Counted from the stretch's first letter, positions 24,189-31,737 are shown. The stretch: DNA of 64,000 bases from Candidatus Pacearchaeota archaeon (GCA_002686195.1 NZAS01000038.1:19460-83459); one strand, 5' to 3'. Numbers and translations are program-made. Notes: generated from the letters alone by a model not told the origin.

Positions 24189-24241
24189 GTTGTATGCGAT
24201 ACAATCAGGCCACGCAAGCCTTAATTTTGTAAAATGTGCAA
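24189..24241 (-). promoter_or_regulatory. Leftward promoter of recombination operon with operator pair
   Basis: Minus-strand TTGCGT (24217-24212), 17-base spacer, TACAAC (24194-24189). Perfect operator TTGTATGCGATACAA at 24190-24204 covers the -10 box; imperfect operator TTGTAAAATGTGCAA at 24227-24241, 37 bases away. Confidence 0.8.
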
Positions 24242-24251
24242 CTTTTCGTCG

Positions 24252-24569
24252 CTAGTCGACCTTCGCCCCTATCAAAGCGGCTACTACACCCTCGATCTGG
24301 CGGCGCTGTTCGCGGTTGGCTTTATCCCACATCGTCCAGATAGGCGGGTTATCGGTGGGGTCGCGCTCGATCAGGCTGGCGGTGTCGGTTTTCAATGCCG
24401 CCGCCAATCGCTCAAGCGTCTCCTGGTTATACTGCAACAGGCCCCGCTCCATCTTCGACAGGTTGCCCTTGTCGATGCACGCGGCGGTGCTGAGATCGTC
24501 CAATGTCATGCGGCGAAACTTGCGCCATTCGCGCACGAAAGTCGGCTTGTGAATCGGGCTTTTGTCCAT
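24252..24569 (-). CDS. Phage repressor (CI-like, XRE family)
   Basis: 105 residues from ATG 24569. XRE helix-turn-helix in residues 10-65 (FVREWRKFRRMTLDDLSTAA, IDKGNLSKMERG). The short C-terminus lacks the LexA-type protease domain, so induction by RecA cleavage is not expected. Lies divergent to the Cro-like gene, sharing the control region 24604-24656. Confidence 0.8.
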   Translation of the reverse strand: MDKSPIHKPTFVREWRKFRRMTLDDLSTAACIDKGNLSKMERGLLQYNQETLERLAAALKTDTASLIERDPTDNPPIWTMWDKANREQRRQIEGVVAALIGAKVD

Positions 24570-24603
24570 GCGATCATATTGCGCCCGTTTACCCCCTTCG
24601 GAA

Positions 24604-24656
24604 TTGTAAAATATACCAATTTGGGGCTTGCAATCGCTAGTTGTAGGCGATACAAC
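24604..24656. promoter_or_regulatory. Divergent repressor/cro promoters with shared -35 and operators
   Basis: The palindrome TTGCAA (24628-24633) serves as -35 for both strands. Rightward -10 TACAAC is at 24651-24656, leftward -10 TTTACA at 24610-24605, each with a 17-base spacer. The perfect operator TTGTAGGCGATACAA (24641-24655) covers the rightward -10 box; the imperfect one (24604-24618) covers the leftward one. Repressor would shut cro first and itself at higher level. Confidence 0.8.
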
Positions 24657-24663
24657 CTCCTTC

Positions 24664-24864
24664 ATGGAACCCAACGAACGATTGAGCGCATGGCTGAAAG
24701 CAGCCGATATGACGCAAGCGGAAATGGCCCGTAAGTGTGGCTATGACCGTGGAAACTTTCACCGTCTGCTGAATGGGAAGCTGCGCCCCTCGCTGCACTT
24801 GGCCTTTGCCATAGAGCGCGAAACGAAGGGAGCGGTCCCCGCTGATGCATGGGTGCGTCAATGA
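24664..24864 (+). CDS. Cro-like HTH protein
   Basis: 66 residues from ATG 24664. HTH MTQAEMARKCGYDRGNFHRL near residues 16-35, YdaS/Cro-like size. No Shine-Dalgarno sequence precedes it, and the -10 box ends eight bases upstream, so the mRNA is probably leaderless. First rightward early gene. Confidence 0.75.
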   Translation: MEPNERLSAWLKAADMTQAEMARKCGYDRGNFHRLLNGKLRPSLHLAFAIERETKGAVPADAWVRQ

Positions 24865-25085
24865 CCGCCCGTTGCCCTGATGGGCAGGACCTTGCCCATC
24901 GCGAGGCGGCGTTCTTCGGTTTCGTAGTCGTTGAGCCTGCGGATCTCGGTTTCGAGGAACTTGCGGTAGGTGCTGCGACTGCATCGCCAGTGGTTCGGCT
25001 CGTCTCCGCTGCAACTGACGCCCCTGACGCCGTGCGCGTCGAAGGTGGTCTCGGGGATGTTCTCGTAGAACTTAATCGCAGGCAT
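24858..25085 (-). CDS. Leftward small protein convergent to cro
   Basis: 75 residues from ATG 25085 with RBS GGGAGAG. MPAIKFYENIPETTFDAHG start and a helical second half (STYRKFLETEIRRLNDYETE). The opposite-strand frame is longer but has no RBS and unnatural composition. Could be a regulator from its place in the switch region; unproven. Confidence 0.5.
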   Translation of the reverse strand: MPAIKFYENIPETTFDAHGVRGVSCSGDEPNHWRCSRSTYRKFLETEIRRLNDYETEERRLAMGKVLPIRATGGH

Positions 25086-25213
25086 GTTCTCTCCCTGTTC
25101 TCTTTTGGAACGGTAGTCAACATGCCGGATCGAGTCCGGTCAATCTGCGCAAAAACACCTGTCCCGCATCGGGATAAGCCGTTGGCGCAAATATACAAAT
25201 TTGGAGCAGCAGC

Positions 25214-25381
25214 ATGATTTTCGCAATCATCGCCGTTGTCGCGTGGGCCTTGTTCTTCGGCCTTTTCGTGGCGCGCGACCTCTACCTCGATCAACCGCAG
25301 GATGTGCGGGAGCGTCAGTGGGACGCCCCCTGCTGCACCGATGTGGTTTTCCCTTTCCATGACAATGGAGATAGCCAATGA
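25214..25381 (+). CDS. 55-residue membrane-anchored protein
   Basis: ATG 25214 with TTGGAGCAGC upstream; ends by ATGA overlap at 25378-25381. N-terminal membrane segment (FAIIAVVAWALFFGLFVA) followed by an acidic tail with a CC pair. Unknown function. Confidence 0.5.
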   Translation: MIFAIIAVVAWALFFGLFVARDLYLDQPQDVRERQWDAPCCTDVVFPFHDNGDSQ

Positions 25382-25824
25382 GCGTCCGTGCAATCCACGG
25401 CGACCGCCCCGTCTATTCCGCTTCTAACGCGGCTGATGCGCTGGGGCGCGCCCTTCATGAAATCCGCCAGCAGGACGGCCTTACATGGGCCGATGTGGGC
25501 GCGGTGCTTGGCGTCTCGGAAGACCAAGCGGCCAAGTATGCCAACGGCATGGCTACCATGTCCTTCGTCACCTACGGGCGGGGCAAGCGCGAATGGAACG
25601 GGCGCTTCTGTGGCTACTTCGAGCGCCTGTGCGTCGATAGCCGCGCCGGTAGCCAGTGCGACCATCTGGCGCTGACCAACGTCCTCTCGGCGGCCACCAG
25701 CCTTAGCCAGTCGCTTGCCGATGGCGAGATTACCGCAGCCGAGATCCGCGAGAGCCGCCAGCTTCTTGAGCAGGCCCGCGACGATCTGGATGCACTCTTG
25801 AGCAAAGCGAGGGCCGTGGCATGA
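25378..25824 (+). CDS. Early HTH regulator-like protein
   Basis: 148 residues. HTH-like segment LTWADVGAVLGVSEDQAAKY at about 34-53, and a helical C-terminus. Its place downstream of cro is that of lambda CII, so a regulatory role is plausible; no closer assignment. Confidence 0.55.
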   Translation: MSVRAIHGDRPVYSASNAADALGRALHEIRQQDGLTWADVGAVLGVSEDQAAKYANGMATMSFVTYGRGKREWNGRFCGYFERLCVDSRAGSQCDHLALTNVLSAATSLSQSLADGEITAAEIRESRQLLEQARDDLDALLSKARAVA

Positions 25825-26102
25825 CCGATTGGCAGAAAGGTGATCTGGCGCTGTATTCCGATGCCAGCCCCAGCGATGAACATTATGCGCCCCCGGAATT
25901 GCGCAAGGGAGCGGTCTATACCGTATCGGGCGTGGGCGTGGACGAGGCTGGAAACTCGGGCCTCTTCCTCTCGGAGCAAGAAAGCGACGGCTGCCTAGGC
26001 GGCTATCTCGCGTGGCGCTTCCGCAAGGTCACCCCCGACAAGGCAGACGAGTTCGACCGCGAAGTAATCGACCTCATGAACCGCAAGCCGGTGGGGGCGT
26101 AA
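25821..26102 (+). CDS. Small beta-barrel-like early protein
   Basis: 93 residues, ATGA-coupled. WQKGDLALYSD and RKGAVYTVSGVGVDEAGNSG suggest an SH3-like fold. Unknown function. Confidence 0.55.
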   Translation: MTDWQKGDLALYSDASPSDEHYAPPELRKGAVYTVSGVGVDEAGNSGLFLSEQESDGCLGGYLAWRFRKVTPDKADEFDREVIDLMNRKPVGA

Positions 26103-26103
26103 G

Positions 26104-26553
26104 ATGGGTGAATACACCTCCCCCGCGCAGATGCGCGCCGAACTCGCCAACGTCATCACCGACAAGGCTTTCCTTGATCGGGTCATCACTGACTATTTCA
26201 AGGCCAACCCGCCCGCGCCGGTTCCTGACTACGCGCCGGTCAAGGGCTTCCGCAAGAAGTCGCACTACGCGGCCCCTGCCAAGCAAGACATTATTCGGCA
26301 GGACGAGGACTATCATACGCACATGGAGCGCGGCTCTATGGCGCTTGGGCAGGCAATCGAGACAATGCTTGCTGGCGGCACCCCTCGCACCCCTAGCGAC
26401 CTTTGCTGGCTTCGCGCCAGTGGTGCGGACGCTGGACACGGCACAAGCGAACGCGATGCGATCCCCCAGCCCACTTACAAGCATGTCACCTACAGCACGC
26501 CCTGCATGAAGTGCGGCGCGGCCCGTTCGTGCGCTCACAGGGGCGGCGAATAA
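26104..26553 (+). CDS. Early protein with C-terminal Cys motif
   Basis: 149 residues. C-terminal CMKCGAARSCAH could bind zinc; the rest is helical and acidic. In operon with neighbours on both sides. Unknown function. Confidence 0.5.
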   Translation: MGEYTSPAQMRAELANVITDKAFLDRVITDYFKANPPAPVPDYAPVKGFRKKSHYAAPAKQDIIRQDEDYHTHMERGSMALGQAIETMLAGGTPRTPSDLCWLRASGADAGHGTSERDAIPQPTYKHVTYSTPCMKCGAARSCAHRGGE

Positions 26554-26861
26554 TGGGCAAGCCAAGCCGGGACAAGGGCGCTCGATATGAGCGAGAGCTG
26601 GTGCAGGACTTCGCCGCCTTCGGGCTGCGTTCGCGCCGTGTGCCGCTGTCCGGTGCCACCGAATACGCCAAGAACGATGTTGAGGTGGTCGCTGGCTATG
26701 ACGGCAAGACCGTGTTCAGCGGGGAAGCCAAGCGCCGCAAGGCCCTGCCCAAGTTCTTCACCGAAGCACTCGACGGCGCGGACTTCGCAGCCTTCCGCCA
26801 GGACCATGGCGAAACGCTCATTGTCCTGCGCCTTAAGACATTTGCCGAGCTGCTCCAGTGA
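26553..26861 (+). CDS. PDDEXK nuclease, Holliday-junction resolvase-like
   Basis: 102 residues from ATG 26553. KGARYERELVQDFAAFG with the first Glu, KNDVEVVAG with the Asp, and SGEAKRRK with ExK fit the restriction-endonuclease-like fold of Hjr-type resolvases. It would resolve branched DNA in replication and recombination. Earlier starts lie within the upstream gene. Confidence 0.75.
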   Translation: MGKPSRDKGARYERELVQDFAAFGLRSRRVPLSGATEYAKNDVEVVAGYDGKTVFSGEAKRRKALPKFFTEALDGADFAAFRQDHGETLIVLRLKTFAELLQ

Positions 26862-27022
26862 CCGAGCGCCCCGTCATCCGCACCCGCAAGCGGTGTCTCG
26901 AAGACACCCGCCTAGCTGACGCTGCCTTCGATGCGGAGGTGTTTGGCGCGAAGTCGGCTGCGCGGTGCCGGGGGCAACTGGAAACGCTGAAATCAAAGAG
27001 CTTTCGCGAGGTGCCGAAATGA
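26858..27022 (+). CDS. 54-residue basic protein
   Basis: GTG 26858 (GTGA overlap) to TGA 27020-27022. Basic start (RPVIRTRKRCLED) and helical rest. Coupled at both ends. Unknown function. Confidence 0.5.
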   Translation: MTERPVIRTRKRCLEDTRLADAAFDAEVFGAKSAARCRGQLETLKSKSFREVPK

Positions 27023-27114
27023 AATGGCTCACTCGCATCATCACTGCTTCCCAATGGGGCCGGGAAGCAGCTGTCCCTTCCGATCCCGGCCCCTCCACAG
27101 AAGGAATGAAAACA

Positions 27115-27984
27115 ATGGCTTCAGTTAGCACACTTTTGCCGAAAAGTAAACCGCAAGCGGGCACTGTCCACTGGCTCAACGAGGCGATCGAGCGAGGCAA
27201 GAAGGGGGTGTTCACCGAGCTTGTGACAGTAACCCCCGGCCTCGCTGGAGAGTTGCTGCGGCGCAACGGTGGGAACCGAGGAATTAAGCCCATTAAAGCA
27301 AGCCAATACGCGAGCGATATGGCGCAGGGGCGTTGGACCCTCAATGGTGAGCCCATAATTGTAGCGGACACCGGCGAGCTCAATGACGGCCAGCATCGAA
27401 TGCAGGGTGTCATCGATGCGAACGTGTCCGTGCCATTGCTCTTTGTTTTCGGGGTGAGCCGTGAAAGCCGCAAAACTGTAGATCAGGGTGCCGCGCGAAC
27501 GGCAGGCGATTACATCGCCATGGACGGCATCAGGAATGCTTCTACCGTCGCCGGGTTGATCCGCCTGCTTATGGGGTATGAGGCTTCGGAAGGGAAAAGC
27601 TTCAGCCGCCCCGCAGAGTTTTCGAACGCGGAAGTCCGTGCTCGTGCCATGAATGATGCGGATACGGTAGCTTCGGCTGATTACGCGCAGTCGGTCGCGA
27701 AGTACACAAAGGGACTTATAAACCCCTCTCTCGTCGGAACTTGCCACTACCTTTTGTCGGAAATTCATCCGGGCGATGCACTGACGTATCTCAATCAGGT
27801 TTGCATTGGCGAAGAGATAAAGCGCGGCGATCCTGCGTTCGCTGTTCGCGATGCGCTTTCTCGGCTTGAAAAAGGCGGCAACATGCCGCGTGCTGAGTTG
27901 ATTATGAGGGGGTGGAATGCGTTCCGCTCTAGCCGCCGCCTTACCCTTGCTAAGCGTCTTGGCAATCTTCCGGCCCTAGTGTGA
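27115..27984 (+). CDS. ParB/Srx-fold protein 1
   Basis: About 289 residues from ATG 27115 (RBS AGAAGGA); an in-frame ATG at 27019 would add 32 residues. VTPGLAGELLRRNGGNR, YASDMAQGRWTLNGEPIIV and the DGQHRM box place it in the ParB/Srx-like family common in actinophages and rhizobial phages. The rest is helical. Role in DNA processing or NTP binding is inferred. Confidence 0.7.
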   Translation: MASVSTLLPKSKPQAGTVHWLNEAIERGKKGVFTELVTVTPGLAGELLRRNGGNRGIKPIKASQYASDMAQGRWTLNGEPIIVADTGELNDGQHRMQGVIDANVSVPLLFVFGVSRESRKTVDQGAARTAGDYIAMDGIRNASTVAGLIRLLMGYEASEGKSFSRPAEFSNAEVRARAMNDADTVASADYAQSVAKYTKGLINPSLVGTCHYLLSEIHPGDALTYLNQVCIGEEIKRGDPAFAVRDALSRLEKGGNMPRAELIMRGWNAFRSSRRLTLAKRLGNLPALV

Positions 27985-28652
27985 TGAAAATTATTACACT
28001 TCATCCTGAAGACGTTACCGTATGGGGCAACCGTAAGCGGGGCATAGATCCCGCTGCGGTTGACCGCATAGCGGCGTCAATGGCCGACATTGGCCTTCGT
28101 CAACCGATCACCGTGCGCGTCTTGGACGAGCTAGAAATCGACGGCGAGATACTGTGCGGCGCTCCGGTCCTAGTGACCGGGGCGCACCGCCTAGCTGCGG
28201 CTAAAAAGCTTGGTTGGCAGGCTATCGACTGCATCGAGATTGAAGGCGACGAGATCGACGCCGAACTTTGGGAAATCAGCGAGAACCTACACCGACTCGA
28301 CCTTAGTAAAGAGCAACGGGACGAGCATGTGCGGCGCTACGCAGAATTGAAAGAGGCGCGGCGTGTTCAAGGCGGCCAAAGTGTCCAACTTGAAAGTAAG
28401 CGTGAGGACGGTCGCGGGCATCAGCGCAAGTCGGTCGCCACAGAAGTAGCGGAAGAAACTGGCCTAAGCGCCCGCACTGTTCGTCGTATCCTACATAACG
28501 AACCGAGCAAGGCCCCTCCCCGCGAAGTTTATGACGAACGAGAGGCCCGACGCGGGCGCGCGATGAATGCCTGGAACAAACTCGATGAGGAGGATCGAGC
28601 TTGGTTCCGGGACTGGATCGACACCCCAATCATGGACAGCCGCTATGACTGA
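27984..28652 (+). CDS. ParB-like nuclease domain protein 2
   Basis: 222 residues from ATG 27984. ParB N-domain: IDPAAVDRIAASMADIGLRQ, LVTGAHRLAAAKKLGW, ISENLHRLDLSKEQRDE. A HTH follows (EVAEETGLSARTVRRIL). No ParA is encoded nearby, so partition is unlikely and a transcription or DNA-metabolism role is more probable. Confidence 0.8.
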   Translation: MKIITLHPEDVTVWGNRKRGIDPAAVDRIAASMADIGLRQPITVRVLDELEIDGEILCGAPVLVTGAHRLAAAKKLGWQAIDCIEIEGDEIDAELWEISENLHRLDLSKEQRDEHVRRYAELKEARRVQGGQSVQLESKREDGRGHQRKSVATEVAEETGLSARTVRRILHNEPSKAPPREVYDEREARRGRAMNAWNKLDEEDRAWFRDWIDTPIMDSRYD

Positions 28653-28992
28653 ATCGCAGGTTTATTTTCTGCGCGCCCCTAGCGTCGGGCTGCTTAAAAT
28701 CGGCAGGTCAATCGACATTGAGCGTCGCCTCTCTGAAATCCGGCTTATCAGCCCGGTTAAGCTGGAGCTTCTCGGATACGTGTCGGGCGATTGGTCAGTC
28801 GAGACTGCCTATCACCGTCGATGGCACGGCCTCCGCCAGCATGGCGAATGGTTCACCGAAACAGCCGAACTGCGAGCAGCACTCGAATGCGACATCGTGT
28901 TGAACGCATGGAACCGCGCCAGCGCTGAGGCCCGCGAAATGGCCCTGGAGCAGATGGACGGCCCTGTGATGGACAATTGCCGTGCGGGATGA
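28645..28992 (+). CDS. GIY-YIG (T5orf172-type) protein
   Basis: 115 residues. VYFLRAPSVGLLKIGRS carries the degenerate GIY-YIG strands with the Arg, followed by LLGYVSGDWSVETAYHRRWH and the HGEWF motif near residue 75. T5orf172 domains occur alone or fused to Bro-N in phages; may be a nuclease or only DNA binding. Confidence 0.75.
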   Translation: MTESQVYFLRAPSVGLLKIGRSIDIERRLSEIRLISPVKLELLGYVSGDWSVETAYHRRWHGLRQHGEWFTETAELRAALECDIVLNAWNRASAEAREMALEQMDGPVMDNCRAG

Positions 28993-29125
28993 AGTCAAGT
29001 TCCTCCGCGCCGCGCTTCAAGAAATAGCGCGCTTTGGCCGTGGCGATGGTCACGGGCGCGGGTGGACGTGTGCAACCAAGGCGTTGGACGCCTTGAACGA
29101 TCCTAGGGGGATGCCGAAAAAATGA
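28982..29125 (+). CDS. 47-residue early protein
   Basis: GTG 28982 to TGA 29123-29125, overlapping both neighbours. Contains a Gly-rich turn (GRGDGHGRGWTCATKAL). Common type of small phage protein. Unknown function. Confidence 0.5.
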   Translation: MRDEVKFLRAALQEIARFGRGDGHGRGWTCATKALDALNDPRGMPKK

Positions 29126-29784
29126 GCGTCCGAGTAATGACCGCAGTGTGGGAAATAGACCTCCCGGCAAGCGATAAGATCGTTTTGCTGGCGCTTGCCG
29201 ATTGCGCGAATGACGAGGGCAAGTGCTGGCCGGGAATGACCACTCTTGCGCAGAAATGCAGCAAGGGCGAGCGCACAATCCAAGCTTCGATCAAGCGCCT
29301 AGTGGCAGCGGGGCATCTGTCCCGCAAAGAGGTTCTTGGGCGCGGCTGCAAATACGTTGTTCACCCCCGCAAAGATTGCGCCCCCGCAGAAAATGCGCCC
29401 CCGCAGAAATTGACGAAAACCCCCGCAAAATCTGCGGGCAAACCGTCAAGAACCGTCAATGGTTGTTCTAACGAACAACACGAGCGGGTGAAGGGTTGGC
29501 CTGAAATACCCGATTGGGTTCCGGTGGCCGAGTGGAACGGCTTTGTTCGGATGCGGAGGGCCATTCGCAAGCCTCTGACCGACCGTGCGGTAACCACCAT
29601 CATCCGCAAGCTAGATCGCTTCCGCGCCAATGGGCACGACCCCGGCGCGGTCCTCGATACCTCCACGGAAAACAGTTGGGCAGGAATTTTCGAACCAAGG
29701 ACAGCAGCCAATGACTACCGCAATTCAAAACCGACCGGCACAGCCAATGCAGCCCAGCGCGCCATCGCCAGCCTCGGTGGCTGA
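29122..29784 (+). CDS. Replication initiator-like winged-helix protein
   Basis: 220 residues. N-terminal winged helix (KIVLLALADCANDEGKCWPG, TLAQKCSKGERTIQASIKRL), a Pro/Lys-rich linker and a C-terminal domain with WNGFVRMRRAIRKPLTDRAV. This layout is that of lambda O-like or HTH_36 replication proteins in phages. Any origin would probably lie in or near the linker region, but no iterons were seen. Confidence 0.65.
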   Translation: MSVRVMTAVWEIDLPASDKIVLLALADCANDEGKCWPGMTTLAQKCSKGERTIQASIKRLVAAGHLSRKEVLGRGCKYVVHPRKDCAPAENAPPQKLTKTPAKSAGKPSRTVNGCSNEQHERVKGWPEIPDWVPVAEWNGFVRMRRAIRKPLTDRAVTTIIRKLDRFRANGHDPGAVLDTSTENSWAGIFEPRTAANDYRNSKPTGTANAAQRAIASLGG

Positions 29785-30139
29785 GCGTGTCTCGATCCTG
29801 TCGGCCTGCCTCGCTAGGGTTCGCCCCGCTGGCATGTCCGACGACGCGGCGCACGAATGGCTGACGGTCTGCGCAACGGACGTTGCCCACCTGCCCGCCT
29901 CGGTGTTGCAGCAGGCAGCGCGGGAGGCTGGCCGCACGGTGACGCATCACGGCCAGATTATCCCGGCGATCCTCGGCAGCTTCACGGTCAAGAGCCACGA
30001 ACAGCACGAACGCACGGTGCGCCAGTTGCAGCGGGATGGACACCAACTGCCAGGACGGACTGCGCCTGCGCTGACTGACGGGCGCGGCGGCACCAAGCAA
30101 ATCGGGCAGGTCAAGGCATTGGCGGAACATCGTGGCTGA
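29711..30139 (+). CDS. Putative replication accessory (P-like position)
   Basis: 142 residues from ATG 29711, overlapping the initiator gene in another frame. The centre SVAERVSILSACLARVRPAG and helical rest fit a small helicase-loader-type protein by position only. No ATPase motif. Confidence 0.45.
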   Translation: MTTAIQNRPAQPMQPSAPSPASVAERVSILSACLARVRPAGMSDDAAHEWLTVCATDVAHLPASVLQQAAREAGRTVTHHGQIIPAILGSFTVKSHEQHERTVRQLQRDGHQLPGRTAPALTDGRGGTKQIGQVKALAEHRG

Positions 30140-30360
30140 TGCCCCGGCAGACCATTCCGGCACCCGGCTACACCCGCATATCCGGCAACCGCGCCCCGCC
30201 CAAAGCATGGGGCGACAAGCTGTGGGTGCAAATCCGCAACGGTTTTACCGACGTATCGCCGTGGCCGGTGGAGACCACGCGCTGGCGATGGGAGCGGGAC
30301 GAGGCGGGCAGCGTGATCGAGCATCCCGGCGATGTGGTCGCGGTGCGCAAGGTGGATTGA
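30139..30360 (+). CDS. Small early protein, 73 residues
   Basis: Start ATG overlaps the upstream TGA. Trp-rich (DKLWVQIRNGFTDVSPWPVE, TRWRWERDE), probably a small beta protein. Unknown function. Confidence 0.55.
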   Translation: MPRQTIPAPGYTRISGNRAPPKAWGDKLWVQIRNGFTDVSPWPVETTRWRWERDEAGSVIEHPGDVVAVRKVD

Positions 30361-30382
30361 AACAGGCGGGAAGGAATTGAGG

Positions 30383-30538
30383 ATGGTGAAGAGTTTGCTG
30401 ATCGGCATTGGGATGGGCTTCGTCACCGGGACAGTCGGCCATTGGTTCGGACTGAATACGGTCCAGACCTTGTGCCTGACTATTCCCGCATACCTCGCCG
30501 GGGTGTCGGTCATGTGGCCCCGCGGGAGCGCCGCCTAA
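30383..30538 (+). CDS. 51-residue membrane protein
   Basis: Start ATG 30383 with RBS GGAATTGAGG. Two hydrophobic stretches (LLIGIGMGFVTGTVGHWFG; LTIPAYLAGVSVMW). Unknown function; possibly superinfection exclusion, from type and position only. Confidence 0.5.
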   Translation: MVKSLLIGIGMGFVTGTVGHWFGLNTVQTLCLTIPAYLAGVSVMWPRGSAA

Positions 30539-30660
30539 TGGCTGAGGACATACTGAAATACCAAGCAGGCCGAGAGGCAGCAATACGCGGGGATAAGCGC
30601 GACGCACGCAAGCATTCTGACTGGTTGGAAGGCTATGATGCAGTGGCAGGAGATAGGTGA
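30538..30660 (+). CDS. 40-residue protein with Rmf/CrpP-like pattern
   Basis: Start overlaps the previous stop. YQAGREAAIRGDKRDA and WLEGYDAVAGD give the paired Gly motif of short Rmf/CrpP-like proteins. Weak assignment. Confidence 0.45.
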   Translation: MAEDILKYQAGREAAIRGDKRDARKHSDWLEGYDAVAGDR

Positions 30661-31403
30661 TGGAAGAAGTGCGCGCCTTGTCGATGTTTTCCGGGTGCGG
30701 CGCGCTAGATCTCGGTCTGGAGCGGGCAGGAATATCTGTCGTCGCGCAGTGCGAGATAGAGCCGCACGCAATCGGGGTGCTTGGAAGGCACTGGCCCGAT
30801 ACGCCGAACCTTGGGGACGTCCGAACGGCACCCTTTCACGAAGTCACAGCAGAAATGGTCGCTGCCGGCTTCCCTTGTCAGGATATAAGCAATGCAGGAA
30901 ACCGCGCCGGAATTGAGGGTGAACGCAGCGGGCTTTGGTCCGAAGTCGTGCGAGCCATTAGCCTGGTACAGCCGCAGTGGGTCTTGCTGGAAAACGTGGC
31001 AGCACTGCTTAGTCGAGGATTGGGGAGGGTTCTCGGAGACTTGGCCGCGCTCGGGTTTGATGCTGTCTGGCATTGCATACCGGCTTCCCACGTTGGCGCG
31101 CCCCATAACCGCGACCGCATCTGGATCACGGCTGCTTCCCACGCCCTCGGGGGTGAACGGTGGGCGAAACCATACTGTCGGACGCTTGGACGAATGGGGC
31201 GGGAGCAGCAATCCGTTCCGTGGGACCGAGATTGGCAAAGTGCGCTGTGCGAGCTTCGAGGAATGGATGATGGGTCTGCCTATCGGGTGGACCGAATTGA
31301 TACCCTCCGAAACGCGGTTGTCCCGCAAATCGCGGAAACCATCGGGCGGGCTATAATCGCGGCTAATCGCGCGATCTCCACTGACACAGCGGGAAGGGAA
31401 TAG
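30660..31403 (+). CDS. C5-cytosine DNA methyltransferase
   Basis: 247 residues. Motif I SMFSGCGALDLGLERAG, motif IV AAGFPCQDIS with the catalytic Cys, motif VI WVLLENV, motif VIII HVGAPHNRDRIWI, motifs IX-X LRNAVVPQIAETIG. The recognition region between VIII and IX is only about 50 residues. No matching restriction enzyme lies nearby, so it probably protects phage DNA. Another long frame overlaps its second half (30892-31356). Confidence 0.9.
   Translation: MEEVRALSMFSGCGALDLGLERAGISVVAQCEIEPHAIGVLGRHWPDTPNLGDVRTAPFHEVTAEMVAAGFPCQDISNAGNRAGIEGERSGLWSEVVRAISLVQPQWVLLENVAALLSRGLGRVLGDLAALGFDAVWHCIPASHVGAPHNRDRIWITAASHALGGERWAKPYCRTLGRMGREQQSVPWDRDWQSALCELRGMDDGSAYRVDRIDTLRNAVVPQIAETIGRAIIAANRAISTDTAGRE
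30892..31356 (+). CDS. Overlapping frame resembling a methyltransferase-associated phage family
   Basis: 154 codons in the +1 frame within the methyltransferase gene. The product has ETWPRSGLM, SRLLPTPSG, and FEEWMMGLPIGWTEL, signatures I recognise from phage proteins annotated next to or as part of C5 methyltransferases. Either a relic of an ancestral frame change or true dual coding. No convincing RBS of its own was seen. Confidence 0.35.
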   Translation: MQETAPELRVNAAGFGPKSCEPLAWYSRSGSCWKTWQHCLVEDWGGFSETWPRSGLMLSGIAYRLPTLARPITATASGSRLLPTPSGVNGGRNHTVGRLDEWGGSSNPFRGTEIGKVRCASFEEWMMGLPIGWTELIPSETRLSRKSRKPSGGL

Positions 31404-31406
31404 ATC

Positions 31407-31736
31407 ATGGCAAAGCAAACGGTAATTGGGCGATGCCTACGGCCCGCGCTGGCACGGCTTCGCCGCTCGACCCGCTACGCGGTTCTCGGCCTAGCTGCCA
31501 TCGCTATCGCGGGGTGTAGTGAGGTTGCCAAAGAAACTAAGGATGCAGTGGCGCTTGAGGACATGGGGGCAAAGGCGGCGTTTCGCGGTTTGGCGGAAGA
31601 TGAGTGGCGCGCGGTGGTGGTTTTCAAAGACCCCGAGACTGGCTGCGAATACCTCATCAACGATGGCACCCGAGAGGGCGGCATGACCATTCGGATCGGC
31701 AGTGACGGTCGGCCTATCTGTTCGGAGGGGAAGTAA
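31407..31736 (+). CDS. DUF6440-like lipoprotein
   Basis: 109 residues. A basic N-terminus, hydrophobic segment and lipobox AIAIAGC (Cys about 37) indicate export and lipid anchoring. The C-terminus VVVFKDPETGCEYLINDGTR ... GSDGRPIC fits DUF6440. Envelope protein encoded in the early region; perhaps expressed in lysogens. Confidence 0.6.
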   Translation: MAKQTVIGRCLRPALARLRRSTRYAVLGLAAIAIAGCSEVAKETKDAVALEDMGAKAAFRGLAEDEWRAVVVFKDPETGCEYLINDGTREGGMTIRIGSDGRPICSEGK

Positions 31737-31737
31737 C

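Noticed and set aside
25181..25205. Further repressor operator near 25185
   Set aside because: Only a half-site (TACAA) is present and the spacing does not fit the TTGTA-N5-TACAA rule.
24849..25217. 122-codon rightward frame after cro
   Set aside because: No RBS; the reverse-strand gene 24858-25085 has a good RBS and more protein-like sequence.
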